In this document: positions 44,848-52,550 of the stretch, piece by piece
Numbering within the stretch: the stretch's first letter is position 1
Layout: each line of letters starts with the position of its first letter
From: Mesorhizobium sp. M8A.F.Ca.ET.218.01.1.1
GTDB taxonomy: Bacteria > Pseudomonadota > Alphaproteobacteria > Rhizobiales > Rhizobiaceae
Direction: 5' to 3'
DNA: 64,000 bases
Assembly (NCBI RefSeq): GCF_004791165.1
Contig: NZ_SRUZ01000002.1
Coordinates: 124,001 to 188,000, forward strand
The notes under the pieces: model-generated
Told to the model about the DNA's origin: nothing
Database searches by the model: none
Seen by the model: only the letters and a program-made list of their open reading frames with translations
Position numbers and translations under genes: made by a program

Positions 44848-44878
44848 AAAAAGCCCCTCCGCTGCAAAGCGGAGAGGC
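44848..44878 (-). terminator. Rho-independent terminator of the citrate synthase gene
   Basis: On the minus strand GCCTCTCCGCT-TTGC-AGCGGAGGGGC (one G-U pair) is followed by TTTTT. The 11-bp stem begins 41 bp after the stop. Confidence 0.85.
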
Positions 44879-44918
44879 CGTAGCTTTCGAAACAGGCATG
44901 AACCCTGGCAGACTGGAG

Positions 44919-46007
44919 CTAGGCGACGAGATCCGGCACCGGCCCGACATAGCGTGACTGCGGACGGATCAGCCGTCCGGTGGTCTGCTGCTCACGCGCA
45001 TGCGCGACCCAACCGGAAACGCGCCCGGCGGCGAAGACATTGCTGAAAGCTTGCGGCGGAAAGCCCGCCGCTTCCAGGACAAGCGCTGTGTAGAATTCGA
45101 CGTTGGTCTGCAGCGAGCGCTGCGGCTTTGCGATCCGAAGCACCTCGAGCGCCGTCTGCTCGACCGTCTCGGCGAAAGCCAGCCGGCGGCCGGTGCCGCC
45201 CTCGCCGCCCAGCTTGCGCACCACCGCTTTCAGCACATCAGCGCGCGGATCGCGCACACGGTAGATGCGATGGCCGAAGCCCATGATGCGCCTGCCCTGC
45301 GCGATCTCATTGCGCAGCCAGCCGGCCGCATCGCCATGCGCGGCGATCGCGTCGAGCATATCGATGACCGGGCCGGGCGCGCCGCCATGCAGCGGTCCCT
45401 TGAGCGCGCCGAGGCCCGCCAGTACCGACGATGTCAGGCCGGCCAAGGTCGAGGCGACGACGCGGGTGGCGAAGGTCGACGCATTGAGCCCGTGATCACA
45501 CACGGTCACCAGATAGGTGTCGAGCGCCTTGGCCAAGGCCGGCGACGGAACCGATCCCCTGAGCATCCTCAACATGTCGGCGGCATGATCCGCCTTGCCG
45601 TCGGGTGCGATCGGCTGCTCGCCGCGCTGCAGGCGCAGCAGGGCCGGCGTCAGCACCGCCGGCGCCGCGATCAGCCGCAAGGCGTCCGTCAGCGTCTCGC
45701 CATCCGGCAGCAGTGCCATGCCCGCACGCATGGCGCTGTAGATGTCGAGCGGTGTCAGCAAGGGCAGCGCGGGCGCGAGCCGGTCAAACACCTCGACGCG
45801 AGCCTCACCCAGTTTTGCCGCCAGTTCGGCATCGCCAGGCAGATCGTCGAAGAACCCGTCCAGCAGCAGGTGGACGACCTGGGCGTAGCTCCATCGCCCT
45901 GCCAATTCCCCAAGCGAATGGCCCCGGATCGTCAGGCGACCGCCTAGACCATCCACATCGGACAGCACGGTTTCGGCCGCCACCACATCATCGAGCCCAT
46001 TCGCCAT
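44919..46007 (-). CDS. Citrate synthase family protein (catalytic Asp replaced by Glu)
   Basis: A 362-residue citrate synthase homologue. His207 (GPLHGGAPG) and His246 (GFGHRIYRVRDPRAD) match the two catalytic His residues. The third catalytic position, usually Asp in NVDFY, is Glu304 in NVEFYTALVLEAAGF. CDHGLNASTFATRVVAST and AGRVSGWVAHAREQ are typical. It could make citrate or 2-methylcitrate, with altered rate because of the Glu. AAGGAGAC precedes the ATG at 46007. It is divergent from a second homologue carrying a DNA-binding domain. The main TCA-cycle enzyme (gltA) is probably elsewhere. Confidence 0.88.
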   Translation of the reverse strand: MANGLDDVVAAETVLSDVDGLGGRLTIRGHSLGELAGRWSYAQVVHLLLDGFFDDLPGDAELAAKLGEARVEVFDRLAPALPLLTPLDIYSAMRAGMALLPDGETLTDALRLIAAPAVLTPALLRLQRGEQPIAPDGKADHAADMLRMLRGSVPSPALAKALDTYLVTVCDHGLNASTFATRVVASTLAGLTSSVLAGLGALKGPLHGGAPGPVIDMLDAIAAHGDAAGWLRNEIAQGRRIMGFGHRIYRVRDPRADVLKAVVRKLGGEGGTGRRLAFAETVEQTALEVLRIAKPQRSLQTNVEFYTALVLEAAGFPPQAFSNVFAAGRVSGWVAHAREQQTTGRLIRPQSRYVGPVPDLVA

Positions 46008-46062
46008 AGCCTTGTCTCCTTGAAGCTTTTCCCGATGGGAGATAAGGGTGAGCACCATATCC

Positions 46063-46087
46063 ATCAATCTTGATCAATAGAATCAAT
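46063..46087. promoter_or_regulatory. Three phased ATCAAT motifs between the citrate synthase genes
   Basis: ATCAAT occurs at 46063-46068, 46073-46078 and 46082-46087, spaced 10 and 9 bp. The middle copy lies in the palindrome TTGATCAA (46070-46077). The 93-bp gap is shared by both promoters. It is a natural place for the HTH-citrate synthase or another regulator to bind. Confidence 0.45.
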
Positions 46088-46100
46088 ATCAGAGACCCAA

Positions 46101-47243
46101 ATGTCCGAATGGCTGTCGCGGGAAGAGGCGCTGGAAAGGCTGCGCGTGAGGCCGCAGACGCTCTATGCCTATGTCAGCCGCGGACGCATCGGCATGCGCC
46201 CGGATCGGGACGATCCGCGCCGCAGCCAGTACCGCGCCGACGACATCGCGGCGCTGGCAACGCGAAGGGCGCGAGGGCGCAGCCCGTCGGCCATCGCCGA
46301 GAGCGCGATCGCCTGGGGCGAGCCGTCGATTGTCACTTCGGTTTCGACCGTCTGGCACGGCCACCTCATCTATCGAGGCCGGGACGCCGCAGCGCTGTCC
46401 GACCATGCCACGCTGGAAGAAACCGCTGGGCTGCTCTGGGCTCTGCCTCGCCCCGTCCGTTTCGAAACGCCGTCGCCGGATGCGGCGCGCCAGATCGGCC
46501 GCGCCCCGGCCTTTGCGCAACTCGCCTTGCTTGCCGGCCAGGCGCGGCCTTCGCTGGGACGAAGTGCCGCCTCGCTATGCGCCGACGCGGCGCACGCGAT
46601 CGGCGTGCTGGCCGGCGCCCTCGGTGCCGTGGCGGGACCGGAACCAGTGCATCGGCGATTGGCACGGGGCTGGTCGGTGGACGATGATGGCGCGGAAGCA
46701 ATCCGCCGTGCCCTTGTCCTGCTCGCCGATCACGAACTCAACGCATCGACCTTCGCGGCCCGCGTCGCGGCCTCGACCGGCGCCTCGCCCGCCGCGTGCC
46801 TGCTCGCGGGCCTGGCGACGCTGTCCGGCCCGCGCCACGGCGGTGCCGGCGAGGCGGTTATGCAACTGGCGGAGGACGCCGCAAGTCATGGATCCGATGC
46901 CGCGATCCGGCGCTGGCTCGGCCACGACCGGCCGCTGCCGGGTTTCGGCCACCAACTCTATCCCGAGGGCGATCCCCGCGCCACGGCGCTTCTGGCGGCC
47001 ATCGACAACAATGACGAGACATTGCGGTCGTTGGAAACCGCCGCCATCGCCGCGACCGGCGCTCCAGCGAATATCGACTTTGCCCTTGCCGTGCTGACGC
47101 GCGGCCTTGGCCTGCCGCGCGATGCGCCGTTCCAGCTCTTCGCGCTTGGACGCAGCGTCGGCTGGGCCGCGCACATGGTCGAACAGATCGTGAGCGGCAG
47201 CATCATCAGGCCGCGCGGCCGCTATGAGGGATTGTTGACGTGA
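46101..47243 (+). CDS. Citrate synthase-like protein with N-terminal helix-turn-helix
   Basis: A 380-residue fusion. Residues 4-52 form a MerR/excisionase-like HTH (WLSREEALERLRVRPQTLYA, then YRADDIAAL). Residues 75-372 are citrate synthase-like: DHELNASTFAARVAAST, His246 in GPRHGGAGE, His284 in GFGHQLYPEGDPRA and Asp326 in NIDFALAVL, so the catalytic triad is intact. However, GHQ replaces the usual GHR. It could be an enzyme, a metabolite-sensing regulator, or both. It is divergent from the other citrate synthase gene, which suggests it controls that gene (inference). Confidence 0.85.
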   Translation: MSEWLSREEALERLRVRPQTLYAYVSRGRIGMRPDRDDPRRSQYRADDIAALATRRARGRSPSAIAESAIAWGEPSIVTSVSTVWHGHLIYRGRDAAALSDHATLEETAGLLWALPRPVRFETPSPDAARQIGRAPAFAQLALLAGQARPSLGRSAASLCADAAHAIGVLAGALGAVAGPEPVHRRLARGWSVDDDGAEAIRRALVLLADHELNASTFAARVAASTGASPAACLLAGLATLSGPRHGGAGEAVMQLAEDAASHGSDAAIRRWLGHDRPLPGFGHQLYPEGDPRATALLAAIDNNDETLRSLETAAIAATGAPANIDFALAVLTRGLGLPRDAPFQLFALGRSVGWAAHMVEQIVSGSIIRPRGRYEGLLT

Positions 47244-47258
47244 TGGCCTGAGACGTTG

Positions 47259-48257
47259 TCAGCCGGAGTTGGCGTTGGCCCCGAACCGCGCCCGGTATGT
47301 GGCGGGGGTCGTGGCGAACCGCCGGCGGAAATGATGCCGCAACGTCGCCGCCGCGCCAAATCCGGCCGTCTCGGCAACGCGGTCGATCGGCAAGCTTGTA
47401 TCTTCGAGCAGCGTACGCGCCCGAGAAAGCCGTTCGGACAGGAGCCAGCTTGCCGGCGTGACGCCGGTTGCGGCAGCGAACCGGCGTAGAAATGTCCGCT
47501 CGCTCATCCCGGCCATCCCGGCCAGGGTGGCGACCGGATAGTCGGCGGAAATGTCGGCGCGCATCCTGTCTATCAACGGTCCAAGCCGACTGCGCTCGTG
47601 AGGTTCGGGCACCGAGCTCTCGACATATTGCGCCTGGCCGCCGTCGCGGTGCGGCGGCACGACCAGGCGGCGCGCCACCATGTTGGCCGCCTTGGTGCCG
47701 AAATCGCGCCGAACCAGATGCAGGCACAGGTCGATGCCGGCCGCGCTGCCGGCCGATGTCAGCACATTGCCCTCGTCGATGTACAAGACATCGGGTACCA
47801 CCGTGATGTCGGGGTACCGCTCCTTCAGCCTTTCGCCGTAGCGCCAATGCGTGGTTGCCTTCTTGCCCTTGAGCAGGCCGGCCGCGGCAAGCACGAAGAC
47901 GCCCGAGCAGATGGAAAGAACCCGCGCACCCCGCTCGCTCGCCTTGCGAAGTGCGTCGATCAGCAAAGGCGGCACAGGACAATCCACACCGCGCCATCCC
48001 GGCACGATGACCGTGCCGGCCTCGCTGATCAAGTCAGGTCCGCCATCGGCGAGGATGCGCACGCCGCCCATCGCACGCATTTCACCGGCGTCTATGCCGG
48101 CAACGGCAAAACGGTACCAATCCGGGCCCATCTCAGGCCTGGGCAAGGCGAACACCTCGGCCGCCACGCCAAATTCGAACGTGCACAGCCCGTCATAGGC
48201 GATTGCGACGACAAGCGGGTTGGCAGGGAGCGGACTGGCAAGCGACATGTTTGGCAT
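47259..48257 (-). CDS. GlxA/FtrA-like transcriptional regulator (DJ-1/PfpI domain plus AraC HTH)
   Basis: A 332-residue regulator. Residues 10-190 form a DJ-1/PfpI-like domain with Cys in LSICSGVFVLAAAGLL and FEFGVAAEVFALPRPEMG near the N-terminus. Residues 230-325 form the AraC HTH (VATLAGMAGMSERTFLRRFA, IDRVAETAGFGAAATLRHHF). The combination and PEMGPDWYRFAV match FtrA-type activators, which are typically divergent from a rhodanese gene, exactly as here (48366). The start may be 48257 or 48248. Confidence 0.88.
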   Translation of the reverse strand: MPNMSLASPLPANPLVVAIAYDGLCTFEFGVAAEVFALPRPEMGPDWYRFAVAGIDAGEMRAMGGVRILADGGPDLISEAGTVIVPGWRGVDCPVPPLLIDALRKASERGARVLSICSGVFVLAAAGLLKGKKATTHWRYGERLKERYPDITVVPDVLYIDEGNVLTSAGSAAGIDLCLHLVRRDFGTKAANMVARRLVVPPHRDGGQAQYVESSVPEPHERSRLGPLIDRMRADISADYPVATLAGMAGMSERTFLRRFAAATGVTPASWLLSERLSRARTLLEDTSLPIDRVAETAGFGAAATLRHHFRRRFATTPATYRARFGANANSG

Positions 48258-48329
48258 GATCTTGACGATATATGGCAAAGCTGCCAGCTGCAATCGCCCG
48301 GCTCGCTGCGCTACCTCTGACCTATCAGC

Positions 48330-48358
48330 GATGGAGAACAGCTCCATCAGAGATGGAG
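48330..48358. promoter_or_regulatory. Three GATGGAG half-sites in the FtrA/rhodanese promoter
   Basis: GATGGAG occurs at 48330-48336 and 48352-48358 on the plus strand and inverted (CTCCATC) at 48342-48348. The first pair is a perfect palindrome with a 5-bp spacer, and the third copy overlaps the rhodanese ribosome site. Occupancy could block translation or transcription of the rhodanese. Confidence 0.45.
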
Positions 48359-48365
48359 AAATTTG

Positions 48366-48785
48366 ATGAGCTATGTGACAGACATACCGGCGGCATCGCC
48401 GGAGATTGCCCGGGACCATTTCCTGCGCCGGCTTTCCGTGGAAACCGACTGTTCCGATGTCGCCGCGACGCTGCGCGGCGGAGAGCCGGACTTCGTGCTT
48501 CTGCACGTCGTCGGATCGCCGCAAGCCTATGAACGCCGCCATGTACCGGGCGCGCTGCATCTGCCGCACCGCGAGATATCGGCCGAGCGGATGGGAAAAT
48601 GGCCGTCAGGCACGCTGTTCGTGGTTTATTGCGCCGGCCCGCACTGCAATGGCGCGGATCGGGCGGCCTTCAAACTGGCCAGCCTTAGTCTTCCGGTCAA
48701 GATCATGATCGGTGGCATTTCAGGCTGGCAGGATGAGGACCTGCCCTTCGCTTCGGGCAAGGAGCCTGGTGTCCTGCGCCCATGA
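48366..48785 (+). CDS. Rhodanese-like domain protein
   Basis: A 139-residue single rhodanese domain. It shows DFVLLHVVGSPQAYERRHVP, GALHLPHREI, the active-site loop VVYCAGPHCNGADRAA with the reactive Cys, and GGISGWQDEDLPF. It would carry sulfane sulfur. The YCAGPHCNGA loop is the form that co-occurs with FtrA-type regulators. ATG at 48366 has GGAG 9 bp upstream. Confidence 0.9.
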   Translation: MSYVTDIPAASPEIARDHFLRRLSVETDCSDVAATLRGGEPDFVLLHVVGSPQAYERRHVPGALHLPHREISAERMGKWPSGTLFVVYCAGPHCNGADRAAFKLASLSLPVKIMIGGISGWQDEDLPFASGKEPGVLRP

Positions 48786-48881
48786 TGCCCATTGGACGGG
48801 CTACCCGACGAAATCCGCGACCTGTGGCAGTCGACCATCGACCGATAAGACACCGGCGGATTTTGGCCTGGACCCCGCCCC

Positions 48882-49490
48882 TTACGACATTGTGTCGAGC
48901 TTGCGCTGCATGGCAGCGATCTGGTCCTTCAGCTGCTGCAGATCGTCGGGTTTCTCCGGCGCTTCCTTCCTGGCCGATTCGGCAGGGGCCGCGGCGGGTG
49001 CGGAACCCGCCGGCGGAAATGGCGTGAACAGCCGCATCGCATTCTGGAACATTTCCATGTTGCGCCGTGTCTGTTCTTCCAGCGCCTTCATCGGCGTCGC
49101 CATCTTCATCACGTCCAGCGGCGACTTGCCGATGGCCCCCTTCATCTGCTCGCGGAACCGCTCCTGTTCCTTGGAGAAGGCGATCATCGATTGTTCGAGG
49201 AAACTCGGCACGATCATCTGCATCTGGTCGCCATAGAAGGCGATCAGCTGGCGCAGGAACGGGATCGGCAGCATGTTCTGCCCGTCCTTGTTCTCCAGCT
49301 CGAAGATGATCTGCGTCAGCACCGGATGGGTGATGTCGTCCCCGGTCTTGGCGTCCTGGACGGTGAATTCCTCGCCCTTCTTGACCATCTCGGCCAGATC
49401 CTCGAGCGTCACATAGGTGCTCGTCCCCGTATTATAGAGGCGGCGGTTGGCGTATTTCTTGATAATGATCGGGTCGTCTTTTGCGGCCAT
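48882..49490 (-). CDS. phaR: Polyhydroxyalkanoate synthesis repressor PhaR
   Basis: A 202-residue protein. The N-terminal PHB/PHA accumulation regulator domain is diagnostic: IIIKKYANRRLYNTGTSTYV, TLEDLAEMVKKGEEF and VLTQIIFELE. A helical middle (LRQLIAFYGDQMQMIVPSFL) and an Ala/Pro-rich linker then lead to a C-terminal coiled coil (LQQLKDQIAAMQRKLD). PhaR binds PHA granules and DNA and represses phasin and PHA genes. GAGG precedes the ATG by 6 bp. It is divergent from phaA-phaB. Confidence 0.95.
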   Translation of the reverse strand: MAAKDDPIIIKKYANRRLYNTGTSTYVTLEDLAEMVKKGEEFTVQDAKTGDDITHPVLTQIIFELENKDGQNMLPIPFLRQLIAFYGDQMQMIVPSFLEQSMIAFSKEQERFREQMKGAIGKSPLDVMKMATPMKALEEQTRRNMEMFQNAMRLFTPFPPAGSAPAAAPAESARKEAPEKPDDLQQLKDQIAAMQRKLDTMS

Positions 49491-49589
49491 CTGCATCCTC
49501 CCCGGACACCGGCACGCCTGAGTAAGCAGCCGGTAACGATTGCGCCCTTTTTGAGGATATGCGCAAAAGCCCCACAATTCCAAGCAGTT

Positions 49590-49644
49590 TGTGCACTGCG
49601 GGATCATATTATGCTGCATAGCGGGCAAAATATGCTGCGCAGCA
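49590..49644. promoter_or_regulatory. TGC-rich palindromic cluster, candidate PhaR operator
   Basis: In the 302-bp phaR-phaA gap a perfect palindrome TGCTGCGCAGCA (49633-49644) is preceded by ATGCTGCAT (49611-49619) and GTGCACTGC (from 49591). PhaR of other alphaproteobacteria recognises TGC/GCA-rich inverted sites, so this is the best candidate operator; it also falls in an AT-rich stretch. Confidence 0.45.
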
Positions 49645-49792
49645 GCGCCCGGTCCGCCGGCACGGCGATGCGCGACCTGCTTGCGGCGCATGGGCGCCAT
49701 GCCGATTTCCGGTTTGACTTGGGTCATGGAAAGGGCAAGAAAAGTTGCCAACAATGCCTGAAAACATGACAGCTCGAAGTCTGGAGAAGAAT

Positions 49793-50977
49793 ATGTCCTC
49801 TGCCAATTCCATCGTTGTCGCCAGTGCCGCACGCACGGCCGTCGGCTCCTTCAACGGTGCTTTCGCGGCCACGCCGGCGCATGAACTCGGTGCTGTCGTC
49901 ATCAAGGAGCTTTTGTCACGTACCGGCGTCGAGGCGGCCGAGGTGGACGAGGTCATCCTCGGCCAGGTGCTGACCGCGGCGCAAGGCCAAAACCCAGCCC
50001 GCCAGGCCTCGATCCTTGCCGGCCTGCCCAAGGAAACCACCGCCTGGGGCCTCAACCAGGTTTGCGGCTCGGGTCTGCGCGCCATCGCGCTCGGCATGCA
50101 GCAGATCGCCACCGGCGACGCCAAGGTGATCATCGCCGGCGGCCAGGAATCGATGTCGCTGTCGCCGCACGCCGAGCATCTGCGCGCCGGCGTCAAGATG
50201 GGCGACTACAAGATGATCGACACCATGATCAAGGACGGGCTGTGGGACGCCTTCAACGGCTACCACATGGGCAACACCGCCGAGAACGTCGCCCGCCAGT
50301 TCCAGATCACCCGCGACGACCAGGACCAGTTCGCGCTGGGCTCGCAGAACAAGGCCGAGGCCGCGCAGAAAGCCGGCAAGTTCAAGGACGAGATCGTCGC
50401 CTTCACCATCAAGGGCAAGAAGGGCGACACGGTTGTCGATCAGGACGAGTACATCCGCCACGGCGCCACGATCGATGCCATGACCAAGCTGAGGCCGGCC
50501 TTCGACAAGGACGGTACGGTGACCGCCGCCAACGCCTCCGGCATCAATGACGGCGCCGCCGGCGCGCTGCTGATGAGCGAAGCGGAGGCCGCTCGGCGCG
50601 GCGTCACCCCGCTCGCGCGCATCGTGTCCTGGGCAACCGCCGGCGTCGATCCGGCGATCATGGGCACCGGACCTATTCCCGCTTCGAAGCGCGCTCTGGA
50701 AAAGGCAGGCTGGTCGGTCGGCGATCTGGACCTGGTCGAGGCTAACGAGGCTTTCGCCGCGCAGGCCTGCGCCGTCAACAAGGGCATGGGCTGGGACCCC
50801 TCGATCGTCAACGTCAATGGCGGCGCCATCGCCATCGGCCATCCGATCGGCGCCTCGGGCGCCCGCGTCTTCAACACGCTGGTCTTCGAGATGCGTCGCC
50901 GCGGCGCCAGGAAGGGGTTGGCCACCCTATGCATCGGCGGCGGCATGGGCGTCGCCATGTGCGTCGAAGCCATCTGA
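49793..50977 (+). CDS. phaA: Acetyl-CoA C-acetyltransferase (beta-ketothiolase)
   Basis: A 394-residue biosynthetic thiolase. Nucleophile Cys91 is in [10 protein letters not shown]; His and the second Cys are in [12 protein letters not shown] and [10 protein letters not shown]. It condenses two acetyl-CoA to acetoacetyl-CoA, the first step of PHB synthesis. GGAG stands 7 bp before the ATG at 49793. phaB follows after 122 bp, with an inverted repeat between them. Confidence 0.95.
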   Translation: MSSANSIVVASAARTAVGSFNGAFAATPAHELGAVVIKELLSRTGVEAAEVDEVILGQVLTAAQGQNPARQASILAGLPKETTAWGLNQVCGSGLRAIALGMQQIATGDAKVIIAGGQESMSLSPHAEHLRAGVKMGDYKMIDTMIKDGLWDAFNGYHMGNTAENVARQFQITRDDQDQFALGSQNKAEAAQKAGKFKDEIVAFTIKGKKGDTVVDQDEYIRHGATIDAMTKLRPAFDKDGTVTAANASGINDGAAGALLMSEAEAARRGVTPLARIVSWATAGVDPAIMGTGPIPASKRALEKAGWSVGDLDLVEANEAFAAQACAVNKGMGWDPSIVNVNGGAIAIGHPIGASGARVFNTLVFEMRRRGARKGLATLCIGGGMGVAMCVEAI

Positions 50978-50980
50978 ACA

Positions 50981-51060
50981 AGCCAATAGCGAACAGGAGT
51001 AGCGAATAAGGAAGAACGGCCTCAGCGCGGCGGGACATCAAACCCTATTCGCTATTGGCT
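50981..51060. repeat. Inverted repeat between phaA and phaB
   Basis: AGCCAATAGCGAA (50981-50993) is perfectly complementary to TTCGCTATTGGCT (51048-51060). The shorter TAGCGAATA (51000-51008) and TATTCGCT (51046-51053 and 51067-51074) add further pairing. In the mRNA this forms a long stem-loop directly after phaA. Similar GCGAATA/TATTCGC mosaics are common in rhizobial intergenic regions. Confidence 0.7.
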
Positions 51061-51099
51061 ACTCCCTATTCGCTCCTCCGACCAACGGGAGGAGAACAC

Positions 51100-51825
51100 A
51101 TGACCAAGGTTGCAATCGTCACGGGTGGATCGCGCGGTATCGGCGCTGCCATCTCGATCGCTTTGAAGACTGCCGGCTATTCGGTTGCCGCGAACTATGC
51201 CGGCAATGACGATGCGGCGGCGAAATTCAAGGCCGAGACCGGCATTCCGGTCTACAAATGGTCCGTCGCCGATTATGACGCTTGCGCCGCCGGCATCAAG
51301 CAGATCGAGGCCGACCTCGGCCCTGTCTCGGTACTGGTCAACAACGCCGGCATCACCCGCGACGCCATGTTCCACAAGATAACGCGCGAGCAGTGGAAAG
51401 AGGTGATCGACACCAATCTGTCCGGTGTCTTCAACATGACCCATCCGCTGTGGAGCGGCATGCGCGACCGCAAGTTCGGCCGCGTCATCACCATCTCCTC
51501 GATCAACGGCCAGAAGGGCCAGGCCGGCCAGGTCAATTACTCCGCTGCCAAGGCCGGCGACATCGGCTTCTCGAAAGCGCTCGCCCAGGAAGGCGCCCGC
51601 GCGGGCATCACCGTCAACGTCATCTGCCCGGGCTACATCGCCACCGAGATGGTCAAGGCGATCGACGAGAAAGTGCTCAACGAGCGCATCATCCCGCAAA
51701 TCCCGGTCGGCCGCCTCGGCGAGCCGGAAGAGATCGCGCGCTGCGTCGTCTTCCTCGCTTCCGAGGATGCCGGTTTCATCACCGGCTCGACCCTCACCGC
51801 CAATGGCGGCCAGTACTTCGTCTAG
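51100..51825 (+). CDS. phaB: Acetoacetyl-CoA reductase
   Basis: A 241-residue SDR. The NADPH-binding motif is VTGGSRGIGAAI, NNAG is at 81-84, and the catalytic Ser-Tyr148-Lys151 lie in SSINGQKGQAGQVNYSAAK. The GQKGQ-G-Q-NYSAAKAGD run is the PhaB form. It reduces acetoacetyl-CoA to (R)-3-hydroxybutyryl-CoA. GGGAGGAG precedes the ATG at 51100. The PHA synthase genes are not in the window. Confidence 0.96.
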   Translation: MTKVAIVTGGSRGIGAAISIALKTAGYSVAANYAGNDDAAAKFKAETGIPVYKWSVADYDACAAGIKQIEADLGPVSVLVNNAGITRDAMFHKITREQWKEVIDTNLSGVFNMTHPLWSGMRDRKFGRVITISSINGQKGQAGQVNYSAAKAGDIGFSKALAQEGARAGITVNVICPGYIATEMVKAIDEKVLNERIIPQIPVGRLGEPEEIARCVVFLASEDAGFITGSTLTANGGQYFV

Positions 51826-51868
51826 GCATTGATTTTCGCCTGCCCACCAACCAGCGGCCTTGACGGGC

Positions 51869-51898
51869 GAAAACGGACCGGGAAACCGGTCCGTTTTC
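51869..51898 (+). terminator. Rho-independent terminator of phaA-phaB
   Basis: A perfect 13-bp stem, GAAAACGGACCGG / CCGGTCCGTTTTC, with a GAAA loop. The T-run is inside the 3' arm. It lies 43 bp after phaB. Confidence 0.9.
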
Positions 51899-52550
51899 AA
51901 GTGATGCTCTGGGCCTAAAACCCCTCGCTACGAGCGGCTGCCCCAATCCGGCACGCAAAGGTTAATGGCGGCAGCGCGCCTGCGCGAAACCTGTGGGCAA
52001 GCCTGTGGATTCTCGGTGGATAAGCTGTTCACAACACAAGATATTGGGGGAACAAAAAGGGAAAATAGCGCTGACGCTGTTTTGTCGCCGATTCGTTCCG
52101 GCTTTGAGCGGAAGTTAACATTAATAGGCCGAGATCACCCATAGTTTCTTAACCCACAATTCAGAAAGATTAACAATTTCATAATCTTGAGCAGTGCGCA
52201 TCGAGCCCCCGACCTCGTTCACAGGCGAAAGTTAACAGAGAGGTTCGCCTAGCATAAAACGGGCCAGTTTTCTGATTCAGCATGTGGTGAGACTCATGGT
52301 CGCAAAATCCATATCTAGCCGTGAACAAAAGCTGAATCTGACGGAGTCACCGATTCGTCGCTGATTCGTTCCAGACTCGTTCCAACTGTTAAGCAGGAAC
52401 TGATTTGCGGGCTGACACGGGCGTCTTCGGAACCCGGGCGGAACATTCCGCTTTCGCTTCGCGCCCGAAATCCCTATGTGTCGGCTGTCATACGCGCCGT
52501 CCAGGCACGCTCCCGACAACGAGAGGCCAGAAAGCCTTATTTCCGAGCCG
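51899..52550. promoter_or_regulatory. Origin-like noncoding region with DnaA-box-like, TTAA and GANTC clusters
   Basis: A 652-bp gene-free block. Three DnaA-box-like 9-mers lie within 32 bp: TGTGGGCAA (51992), TGTGGATTC (52004) and GGTGGATAA (52015, 8 of 9 to the consensus on the other strand). An AT-rich core (about 52100-52260) has TTAA at 52115, 52121, 52149, 52170 and 52232. Nine GANTC sites follow or flank: 52008, 52090, 52274, 52291, 52334, 52344, 52352, 52363 and 52374. The helicase promoter must also be here. Confidence 0.6.
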
